Positions 22,936-35,010 of a DNA stretch of 64,000 nucleotides are shown in pieces. The DNA is taken from positions 139,321,402-139,385,401 of the forward strand of contig NC_133122.1 of assembly GCF_033568475.1 (NCBI RefSeq). Reading direction: 5' to 3'. Source of the stretch: Henckelia pumila (taxonomy: Eukaryota > Streptophyta > Magnoliopsida > Lamiales > Gesneriaceae). The position numbers and the translations under genes are program-made. Position 1 is the first letter of the stretch; each line of letters begins with the position of its first letter. The notes under the pieces are model-generated. The model was given only the letters and a program-made list of their open reading frames with translations. It was not told the DNA's origin and did no database searches.

Positions 22936-25659
22936 TGTGATGACCCGAGTTCTAATCTCTCATTAATCAACACTGTTAGACAATAATCAAAGTCTAAACA
23001 ATTAATCAACAATGCTAGACAATAATCAAAGTCTAAACAAAAGAATAAAAAAAATTTTTTTTTTTTCAAATGGATTGCCCTGCGCACGCGCGGCCTGTCC
23101 TCTCGCGCGCGCGCCGGCACCCAAACCCGAAACTCAAAGGGTTGGCTCGCGCGCGCGCGAGCAGGAGCTCGCCCGTGCGCCGGCCACGGCACCAGAAAAA
23201 AAAATGCTGGCTCAGCTGCTGTCAAAAATGAAATTAAGCCTACAATTGATTCAAGATCATCTCCTACAAAAGTCTAGACATGGTTTAATCAATCATAACA
23301 TCTAACATGCATTCTAACATGCTATAATTGTTAGGAATAAACCATTCCAAGGCTTTATAACATAATCAAAATCTCATAAACATGCAATAACCTTGTCATA
23401 TAAAACTAGTTCAAGATACAACATTTTGAAGTCAAATATTTGAAACATTACTCAAATTTCAAATATAATAACAAGACCTTTAGATCATCCTTAACAAGTC
23501 TTGATACAAGTAACTTCTAAAATGATCATGTTTACGACTCAATAAACTTCATGACAGTTCAAACAACTCCTAACTCGGATCCTCACACTATATCTCTTCA
23601 ATCCTTGTTCTTCATGATTGCTTTTGCCCTGTTCCAATCCCCCTATTGCAATGACACATACAACAAAACAATAGCCGGATAACTCCGGTGAGAAATATAT
23701 TTCCCAGTAAAAGCAACTAAACATGCATATCAAACATATATCAAGATCATGATATAACAGTAAATACAATGCATGTTTTCAAAACAAGGTTCATTTCATC
23801 ATTCGTCGGTTGGGATCCCGAGAAGTAGATATCATAACTAATCCACCGACTCTCCCGCTCGAGGTGGGGTTACTTATCTTTCTTCTCTAGACTTTGAAGC
23901 AATCATATATGCAAATCAGACGCTAGGCTAAATCAACCACCCAGGCCATACATATACGATTCCTCAAATCGTCTATTCGAACGTTTCCGTTCATTTCAAA
24001 ATCAAGGAATAAGTCTTCAAGATGAATGCAACATATATCATCATCAAAGCATTCATTATATCAAGAACTTATTCAACAACTCAAAGTAAAGCACATAAGA
24101 GCAATTAAGCAAATAAGTATGTGATTTAGGGAAACTCGATACAAACCATCTCGAGTTGTAATCCCAAACAAATAGTAGTCTACTTTTACCTTCGTATATT
24201 GTCTGTTCTGAATTCTTCAACCTCAAAACATGCACATCAATCTTTGTTCAATTCATTCCTTTCAGAATCGAGTCGAAATCATCAGCACATCTTCAATCAA
24301 ATCATTTCAAACTCAAGCGAACTTCCTCGGTTCACAATTCGACTTCTTGAGTTGCTTGAGCTCGTAGCATGTCTGAAATATAAAGATTGTATCTAACAAA
24401 ATCAGTATACAATCCCAAGATCATTAGCTCAATCATAGACTATCAGTATGGTTTCAAAACATAACCAAGCATCGTAGCGATTGACAATCAGGAATCGTTA
24501 CGGTATCGAATTCATTTCTACTTTCAACTCCATTCTTACAGTTTTTCATATCCGTTCATTGTCATTCAACTCTTCAAACCAACAGCTATTATCATAAACA
24601 TAACAAGGAATCATCAGCCAATAGTTCAGCAACTTCAGAATCCAAAAACAATAGCAAATCATTTCAATTCAAGAGTTCGACGGCATATCGGTATTACTTC
24701 GGCGATTCCGAACATATCATTAACAATTCTCACATATATATCGGCTGTTGAAGCTTCAAAATTAACATATCAGCAGGTATATGGATTGAATCATAGTTGG
24801 AAATTCATAAGAACATGATATACAAATCAATCTTCAATCCAATCCTCAAGAACACAAGTTTAGAAGCTCAACAACAACACTTCCACACAAGTTTCTGATA
24901 TCTGTCCATTTCTAATTCTCAAACCTTAATGAACAAAGAAGAAACTTACATCAAATCGAAGTACTCGTCGCAAGGATTCCAGAACATCTTTCGGAATCAA
25001 AATCGGATGAACGGATCAAAAGTTACGGGGATTTGAAGAAATCAAAATCATAAGAAATGGAAAAAGTTTCGACCTCTGTTCTCCATTCTGAATACTTTAT
25101 GCTTCAAACACGTTTCCATCTGATAATTATGATTAAAATCGGATAGCTATTGAATCAATTGCAATTTAGTCCCTGAAGTCTTCAGTAATTGCAATTCAGT
25201 CCTCGGCCTTCGTTTTAATTCAATTTCAATCCAAAATAATTTAAGAATATTAGAATTTAAATCAAAACTCTAAATATTCCCAAATTAAATATACTCGGAT
25301 TAAAATAAATTAAATTCGAATTAATTAAATAATCCGGCCTTTTGCACTTTAGCCCTTCAAATATCAGTATGTGCAAATCAGTCCCTCATCGAGTTGTATC
25401 TTCAAAATTCATCTTCTTTAATTTTCGAAACATGGAATTAAATCTGCAATTCCATAAATATTCAAATCGAATATTTATTCTTTTAATTTAAGAATTCTCG
25501 GAATTTAATTCTCAAAATCCGCATATTCTCAAATTAAATATTTTCAGCTCGGAAATTAAATCTATCATTTTCATAACTCCTCAAATCAATGTTAGCCCAT
25601 AATATGGAGTTTAATTCTCAAATTCCATAATTACTAATTGACTATTTTTGGGCCTTACA
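22936..25659 (-). mobile_element. Solo LTR of a gypsy-like element (2724 bp), minus orientation
   Basis: TGTGATGACCC...GGGCCTTACA is inserted inside a satellite unit and flanked by the 5-bp duplication CCATG (22931-22935 and 25660-25664). Its right part matches the LTRs at 28327-30830 and 35011-37592 over long stretches (for example near 25200-25520 against 30370-30700). There is no interior region, so it is a solo LTR left by LTR-LTR recombination. Near its outer end it has GC-rich sequence with the perfect 18-bp palindrome GCTCGCGCGCGCGCGAGC (23145-23162), at the place where its relatives carry GCTCGATCG hairpins. Confidence 0.9.
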
Positions 25660-28326
25660 CCATGTGATCAAAACTCTATATATACACATGCTAAAACTCT
25701 ATATATATACAGGCTGCTGCAGAAGGATACTTGTGTCAGTCATGTTTTTGCATGTGTGGTAAACATAAATATGTGGGGCCCACAAGCACTGATACTGCTT
25801 ATGGGCATTGAATTTTTCGCTGTGGGAAAAACGAAATTGCACGGGATTAGTATATATATCTCGTATATAACACAAACTAACAGGTTTATTTCGCATAAAA
25901 CATTATGTTTGATGTTACGGGGATGTCGATAAATTATTATTATTAGCTTCCCAACTTATTTTATTATTTTTTTATTAATTTAATTTAATTTCGATTATTT
26001 TTCTAATAAAATTAGTCCAATAAAAAATAAAATTGACTTTTTAATACGATTTAGTTTTGGTTGTTTCATACTAAATTTTATAAATAAAAATTATAAGCTT
26101 TAATTTTAAATTTTTTTCTAACAATTCGGTTGTTTTGGAAACAAACCGAAGTTTTGAATGGTTGGATTTTTTTTAATGAACAATCACTCATTAGATGTAC
26201 AAGTTGTCACGTCAGCTGTTGGTCATAATGCGTGCCCATGTGATCAAAACTCTATATATACATACGCTTAAACTCTATATATACACACGTTGCTGCAGAA
26301 AGATACTTTGGTCAACCATTTTTTGCATTTGGGGTCAACATAATTATGTGGGGCCCACAAGAACTGATGCTGCATATGGGCATTGCATTTCTCGCTGTGG
26401 AAAAAACGAAATTGCAAGGGAGTAGTATATATATGTCGTATATAAACTCAAACTAATAAGTTTAATTCGCATAAAACATTATGTTTGATGTTACGGCAAT
26501 GACGACAAATTATTATTATTAATAGCTTCCACAACTTATTATATTATTTTTCATTAATTTAATTTAATTTCGGTTATTTTTCTGATAAAATCAGTCCAAT
26601 CAAAAATAAAATTGACTTTTTAATACGATTTAGTTTTCTCTGTTTCGTACTAAACTTTCTAATTAAAAATTATTTTTTTTTCTAACAATTCGGTTCTTCT
26701 AGATACAAACTGAAGTTTTTAACGGTTGGATTGGTTTTTTTTTTTTAAGGAACAATAACTAATTGGTTGTAAAAGATGTCACGTCAGCTATTGCTCATAA
26801 TGCGTACCCATATGATCAAAACTCTATATATACACACGCTAAAACTCTATATATACACACGCTGCTGCAGAAGAATACTTTGGTCAACTATGTTTTTGCA
26901 TGTGAGGTCAACATAAATATGTGGGGCCCACAAGCACTGATGCTGCATATGGACATTGAATTTCTTGCTGTGGGAAAAACAAAATTGCACGGGAGTAGTA
27001 TATATATCTCGTATATAAACACAAACTAACATGTTTATTTCGCGTAAAATATTATGTTTGATGTTACGGAGACGACGAAAAATTATTATTATAGCTCCCA
27101 CAACTTATTATATTATTTTTTCTTTAATTTAATTTAATTTCGGTTATTTTTCTAATAAAATCAGTCCAATAAAAAATAAAATTGACTTTTTAATACGATT
27201 TATTTTTTGATGTTTCATACTAAATTTTCTAAATAAAAATTATAAGCTTTAATTTTAAAAAAAATTCTAAAAATTCCGTTCTTTTGGATACAAACCGAAG
27301 TTTTTAACGGTTGGATTGGTTTTTTTTTTAATGAACAATAACACATTGGATGTACAAGGTATCACGTTAGCTGTTGCTCATAATGTGGCTCATGTGATCA
27401 AAACTCTATATATACACACACGCTAAAACACTATATATACACACGCTGCTGCAGAAGGATATTTTGGTCAACCATGTTTTTGCATGTTGGGTCAACATAA
27501 ATATGTGGGGCCCACCAGCACTGATGCTGCATATGGTCATTGAATTTCTCGCTGTGGGAAAAACGAAATTGCACGGGAGTAATATATATATCTCCTATAT
27601 AAACACAAACTAAAAGCTTAATTTTGCGTAAAAACATTATGTTTGATGTTACGACGATGGCGACAAATTATTATTATTAGCTCCCACAACTTATTATATT
27701 ATTTTTCTTCAATTTAATTTAATGTTAGTTATTATTCTAATAAAATCAGTCCAATCAAAAATTCAATTTACTTTTTAATACGATTTAGTTTTCGTTGTTT
27801 TGTACTAAATTTTCTAAATAAAAATTATAAGCTTTAATTTTAATTTTTTCTAACAATTCGGTTCTTTTGGATACAAACCGAAGTTTTTAACTGTTGGATT
27901 GGTTTTTTTTAATTTTAATGATTAATCACTCATTGGATGTATAAGGTGTCAGGTCAGCTGTTGCTCATATTGCGTGCCCATGTGATAAAAACACTATATA
28001 TACACACGCTAAAACTATATACATAAACACGCTGCCGTAGAAGGATACTTTGGCCAGCCATGTTTTTGCATGTGGGGTAAACATAAATATGTGGGGCCCA
28101 CATGCACTGATGCTGCATATGGGCATTGAATTTATCGCTGTGGGAAAAACAAAATTGCACGGGAGTAGTATATATCTCGTATATAAACACAAATTAACAG
28201 GTTTATTTCGCGTAAAAGATTATGTTTGATGTTACGGCGAAGTTGACAAATTATATTATTAGCTCCCACAAATTATTATATTATTTTTCATTAATTTAAT
28301 TTAAATAGGTTATTTTTCTAAAAAAA
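25660..28326 (+). repeat. Satellite array, block 2 (about 5 units)
   Basis: It continues the unit interrupted at 22935. Landmarks at 25779, 26354, 26927, 27511 and 28097. Spacing across the insertion is 586 bp once the inserted element and its duplication are removed, so the array was continuous before the insertion. Confidence 0.95.
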
Positions 28327-30830
28327 TGTGAGGACCTCGGGTTGCTAATCTCGTTTTGGGGCAACTAATGATGCATTAAACAATTAATCAAACAATTAAA
28401 GAATAATAAATCAAGAGCATAAAATTTTTTATTTTTTTTTAAATTTCTCCTCGCTCGATCGGCCAAAAGCTACCGATCGAGCGAGCAAGAAAATCAAATT
28501 CACTGCCCTTGAAAAACAGGCCTCGCTCGATCGGTAACTTTTACCCGATCGAGCGAGCCCTTATTTGCTCGAATTCTGCTGCTGAGTTTTTGCTGTCAAA
28601 ACCAAATCCAAGGTATATATCAACATTCAAATCAAATCTAAGCATGTTATAAAATCTGAGAACATGCATATAATCATATAACAAGTTTCATGCATTATAA
28701 CATAAGCTTATTACATCCAATAAATAGCATAAAGATATGAAACAATAAGCTACACATCATTTTCAAAGGTGAGCTTCTAAACACTAGTTCATATCAAGTT
28801 CTATGCTATCAAAGTATCATTCTTTCAACCTATAACCCGAGTCCACACTTGCTACATCTCTCTCTCGAGCTATCAAGGTCGTCTCAATCATGCTCCTGCC
28901 CCTCCTGTTGCAATGCACACATACAAAACAAAACAACAGCCGGATAAACTCCGGTGAGAAATTATTCTCAGTATAATCGACATATAAATGCGTTAAATAA
29001 ATTCATATCAACCCTAAACATATCAACTCAAGAATAGAGTAAAAATAACGCATATCTCGCTTCAAAATTGATTCATAAATCATCGTTGCCATCAAGATTC
29101 GTTTCCGATCTTGACATGGATATCCATCTATCAAAATCATTCCGGATTCGAATAAAGTCGTCCTCCGACCTTGGCATAGGAAAATAAAGTCGTCCTCCGA
29201 CCTTGGCATAGAATCAATTCGTATCATCATCATATCAAAATCATATCAACTCAAAATAAAAGATCCACTACCTGGGATGGATCGACAACATCAAAACAAT
29301 AACAAGTTCTTCAATCAAAAGAAAACATAATCAGTATGTGATTTGGCGGACTACTCAAGATTCATAAATCCTAAGTATCATAGTCCTGAAACTCGATATC
29401 GTCTTATACCTTTCGTTTCATTGAGTCTTAGTTGCTTCAAATCTGTACAATCTTCATCAAAGAATAGCAATCAAACTTGCTCAAGTTCATCATCCAATCT
29501 TCAAGGTAGCATAACTTCAACCTTGAGCTATTCGATCTCGTTTCTCAAATGCTAAAATCTCGAGTCCGAATATCTTATTTACAATCTGAAACATATCATA
29601 TCAAGCTATTTATATCAGCTACAACTCACATAAAAATCAGCTCAATCATAACTCAAACTTGAAGCAAAATGAGTTACAAAACTTTGCTCAATTCTTGACC
29701 GATTAGAATTGTAGCTTCTCGAACTCGAAACATTCAAGTATAATCTGATATGAAGTGTAAACATGCTGTATAAATCAGCAACCAACTCATATCTAACTCA
29801 GCTCAAGCATTATAAACTCAAACATGACCAAAGTCTTGAATCGACGGCATAACGGTATAAAATCGGTTACCGAAACGATATCGAATTCAACTAACATCAT
29901 ATTCATCATATATCAGCAATATACCATCCTAAACCAGCATCTCAGCACCTATACATCTCGAAATATATGCTGGAAATCGTTTCAAGTTCATGCAATAATC
30001 AATATTCAAGTCGGTTTCGATATCGAACGGCATACGAACTCACGAAAACAAATATCAAGTCATAATCTGATCTCTGCAAAATTTCGTTCTTCAAAACCTA
30101 TGAGAAACATCAAAATACTTACATGAAATCGAAGCCCTCGTCACAAGATTCCAGAACATCTTCCGAAATTGAAATCGGACGAGCGGATCAAAAGTTACGG
30201 CAATTTGAAAAATCAAAATCTCAAGACAATGAAAGGGAATTCGAACTCTGTTCTGAATTTCTCATTCTCTCTGAACAATCCACGTAATATTCTTATACAT
30301 CTGATTCAAATCGGATATATATTGCATATTTGCAATTTAGTCCCTCAAGTTTTCATTAATTGCATTTCAGTCCTCGGCCTTCGTTTTAATTCAATTTCAA
30401 TCCAAAATAATTTAAGAATATTAGAATTAAAATCGAAACTCTAAATATTCCCAAATTAAATATACTCGGATTAAAATAAATAAATTCGGATTAATTAAAT
30501 AATCCTGGCCTTTTGCACTTTAACCCTTGCAACTTTGATATTTGCAAATCAGTCCCTGATCGGTTTGTATCTTCACAATTAATCTTCGTTAATTTCCGAA
30601 ACATAGAATTTAATCTTAAATCCCATAAATATTCAAATCGAATATTTATTCTTTTAATTTAAGAATTCTCGGAATTTAATTCTCAAAATCCGTAAATTCT
30701 CAAATTAAATATTTTCGGCTCGAAAATTAAATCTATCATTTCCATAACTTTTCAAATCAATATTAACCCATAATATGGAATTTAATTCTCAAATCCCATA
30801 ATTAATAATTTAATATTTTCGGGTCTTACA
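28327..30830 (-). repeat. 3' LTR (left copy) of the non-coding gypsy-like element
   Basis: TGTGAGGACC...GGTCTTACA. It holds two hairpins with 13-bp arms, CTCGCTCGATCGG / CCGATCGAGCGAG, at 28450-28485 and 28522-28557, and a direct duplication of about 30 bp at 29152-29213 (AAAGTCGTCCTCCGACC...). A 76-codon minus-strand frame (29003-29233) is identical in the other LTR and has no known domain. Confidence 0.9.
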
Positions 30831-33800
30831 ATTCCTCCCCTCTAAGAAATGATTTCGTCCTCGAAATCGTAGTCAATCCAAATATCAAGTCCGATAAACT
30901 GAATGATTATCTTTAGTGATTCCCACTTCAATCATCTAATTCTGCATTTCGTATCTCACTTCATCTTTCAATCTCTTGTCAGATTATTACCTCGAATCTG
31001 CTTCTATTCTCTTGTGTTCGGTATCTATTCAGTTGTACTTTAAGTCATTGAAAAGAATTCGTTCTGAGCTATTTGTTTTTCTTCAATCAAGAATTTGTCG
31101 AATAATCGACTTAACTCAGAATCTCATCAATATATCTCATCCGAATAAAGTACATACGAAGAATCTAATGATACTTCTTTTGCTTAGATACTGAACTTAT
31201 CAAGTTGAAGAGAATACTTTTGTTCAATGAAATTATCAATTATGTCTGACCTTTCATTCAGTGAAATTCAACTTTTGTGACGACTTGATTCTTTCTCTAT
31301 TTCATTCTATACAGAGTATAGAACATAAATCAAGTCTACACTGGTATTCAGTTCATCGCTTCAAGATTCGTATTCAACTTCATATTCTGAATCTGTAAAG
31401 TAACTCTTCTCTTTCTCTATTCTGAATTGTATGATGTTTCAAGAATAACTTTTCCACTTAACTAATCAATTTCAGCTTCAAAAGTTATATCTATCATTCA
31501 ATTACTAACTCTGGTTCATCATCTCTGCTTTCATTCCGTACAGATTCATATTCATTATCCTTGTGTTCTTCAAATCACATCTGATCTGCTGTCAACAAAT
31601 CATGTCCGATCTGATATCATATACTTCAGTAGTATCATTTCAACACAAGAAAATCGGATTTATATCATCATAATCTTATCTCAAAATCGATTCAGTAGCT
31701 GTTACAGGAATTATAATCTTCAAGTGGCAACACATCAAGACAGATAATACTGAATCAGGTATCAAAGTTCTGAGAATATTCTCAATATTCGGAAAATCAA
31801 CTCAGATAATCCATCAATCAACAAATGGTATAATGTAATCATATATAACCAATTCTCAGAACATCAATCAATCAATCGATGCCACATTCTGTCAAATAAA
31901 TCCAAAGTCTTAATCCTGACAATAGATTGTAATCATTCCTGCAATTCATCATATCTCTCACTTCTTCACAGATTTCAACATATTCAGAACTGTTGATAAT
32001 CGGTATCATGTCAGATATAACTTCATTCTCGAAATTCAATTCATCTTCTCTGATTATTCTTCCAATTCAAGAATAACATATTGTACCTTTACCTCAAAAA
32101 GTACTCAAAGTCTTCGAATCATCTATATTACACTGTAATAGTAAACACAATGTTTCAATCTGAAACATTATTTCTTGGCTTACTGTTCGTCTTGCAACAA
32201 ATCTAATCACAATTCAGTGATTTGATTGTACAGATAGATCATCGTATACAATAATTTCAATCATTTTGTTCCTAACTACCACATGTTTACTTCATATAAA
32301 CTGTTCAATCTTGGTAGTTTCACAAAATATTCTTTCATATCATGATCTCATACCAATTCTGGAGTTTCTAAACTGTCATTGAACTCATCTGGTCAACGAT
32401 TTTTAACTTCATCAGAAATTCTCTGTACGTTTAACTTCGAAAACGTACTAATTCGGTTACTTCTAGTTGCTTTATCTTCTGATAAAACAATTATTGAACG
32501 AATATTGAATTCATTATGGTGCAATTATTCAAATTCTGATATTTCTTTGCGAAAACATCAAGCACAATCAGATAATCAATCATCATAGAATTCATTCATT
32601 CTGACCTGAAGCTTCAATTCATATCTCAATCTGGCATTCTGTACTGAATTCTCATCGCTGCAGTTACTTTCTGTGTTTATTTCATCCTCTGAACAGTTCT
32701 GGCTTACTTCCAATCGAAAATCATTCTGATTGAAGATATATTCATCTGAATATTTAAACCAGAATACACAGAAATCTAAAATCAATTCATCGGATGCCTA
32801 TTTCATTCTTTTTTTTTCGATCTCCAAATCCCGACAATTCATATCATCTAATCCCAAAAATTCAGGAACCAAATTCAAATTCTTCTATCAGTTACGAGCC
32901 AACAATCTTCAAATACGCTAAAATATCATCAAAGGATCAATAATTCTCAAAATCAAAAGAATAAATCAAGATTGAGAAAATCCCTCAATCAAGGTCATCC
33001 AAAAATCAAATCATCTGGATAACAAACTCTGCAAAGTGAAAACAACTCACTTGCATCGCATAACTCCAAACGAGTGAATCAACACAGGCTCTAAACGAAA
33101 GCAATGTGCCATGAGAGCCAATCAATATTCAATCATTCAAGAATTATATCCCCAGTTGATGTAATCGAGTCAGTATAATCAAAGAAAAGACTCATCTGTA
33201 ACTGATTTTCATATCATTCTTTAGCTTTTAAACCTCAAAATCACTATTCAGTTCATAATCTCATCACGTCGGTAATTCACCAATTCATCAATTCACTATT
33301 GAATTTAAGTTCACAATTGAATCTAAAGTCAAAAATATTACTGGAACATTTCCGTAATCTCTATTCATTGGCATACCTATCACTGCTGATTTAGATCTTG
33401 AACATATCTCGTGCATCGAATATACTGATTTCGGAATATTTCTGTAATCACACATCATATAACAACCCGAAATCACAGAATCTTAATTCGAGATTCCATA
33501 TCATATCATCATATTCATATGCACATCATGTTCTTGTTGATCCATCGCTTCTTATCATCATACTGATTGGTTAAATCACAAAATCCATTGATTCAATAAT
33601 CTGCAACTATCACTAAACAGTGGGTATAGTCTTATAATCTATCATGCATCGCAACCGCATAATTCCCATATGAACAATATCATGTTCGGTTTCAGTTCAT
33701 CGAAGCAATAGTTCTATTCTTCAGTTTAATTCACAAAATCCATTTTCCGATACAGAGGTAATCATATTGATACAGAGGTAATCATATAATAAGCTTTCAG

Positions 33801-35010
33801 CTATCATAAATCTATTGCACCTACAACATAAACAGGTTAAAACAACATAAATATGTTACCTGTAAGTCTCATTCTCAGGTGCAATGTTATTATGATCCTC
33901 TGTATACTTCTGGAATTTATTCATTGAATAAATTTTAGCACATCTGTCTGACTTGTCCTTACACTGTTTGTTCGGATATCTTCCTCCACAATGTGTGTAA
34001 TAATTTCTAATATACTCTGCATTCAGAATCAGACTAATCCATCTCGATTCGCTAAAGTTAAAGATTTATTTTCATATTATTCACTTCATATCTGTTCTGT
34101 AATAAAAATTGTAGATAAAGTTGTGAGTATCTCACATACTCTTGCATGTCTACAATTCCATTCTCTTAACTCATCATTCAGCTTCAAAGCTCTTAGACAG
34201 GACTATGTCTTTAAAACAAATGTTTCAGTCGTCAACACTTATTCAGACATAATCTGCAGATTCAAGCCATTAAATAATTCACTCAATCTTGAGATTTTCA
34301 TCATTTACAATTCAAAGAATTGTAATAGGCTTGAAAATTCTAATAAGGCATTCCTCCAATTCAAAATATTCAACTTCTAACGGGTATATTTTTCTTTCTC
34401 AGAATTTCTATCTGTTGTGGCAGAGAAACATTAATAAAACGTTGTTCTAAGCACTTACCAACAAATAAATATACCTCTCGTTTGTCAGAATTTTTCGTCA
34501 ATCAAAATCTATCAGCTAATTGCTAGGTCTTGAAGTTGGTAGATAGTCAATCTGATAAATCACTCATCTGTCTCTTTCAGGTATCTGAACGACTGATCAA
34601 TTCTTCAAAACAACTTCTACCCGCAATACATCTATTCATTCGCTGATATTCGGTTCTATTTAATCAGAGATACTTCATTCAATTGAGCAATAATATAGTT
34701 CTGTTCACTCTGGCCATACCACTCTGTTCAGTCTGGGGTGCTTACATCACCCAAAGAACACTGTTCTCTTCGATTCTGGGTGCTTACATCACCCGGGGAA
34801 ATTCTTATAATAACATCGATAAGAATTCGAAAATTTACAAATCAGTAAATTAATCAATTCAATTTCAAAAGTAGATCAAGAGTACATGCAATTTATTAAA
34901 TCATAGAATCAAATACTGCATAATCATGCAATACTATAAATGCATGTAACTCACTCTACCCCGCTCAGCTTCTATCTCAGTCCAGAAACTTAGGCTTTGA
35001 TACCACCTGT
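30831..35010 (-). other. Non-coding interior of the gypsy-like element
   Basis: AT-rich sequence of 4.18 kb. Near 34735-34800 the block GGGTGCTTACATCACCC occurs twice, 51 bp apart. No protease, RT, RNase H or integrase motif could be found on either strand. The primer-binding site is at 35005-34991 (minus strand). Confidence 0.75.

Noticed and set aside
29003..29233. 76-codon frame identical at 35765-35995
   Set aside because: Identical because both are LTR copies of one element; no domain or support.
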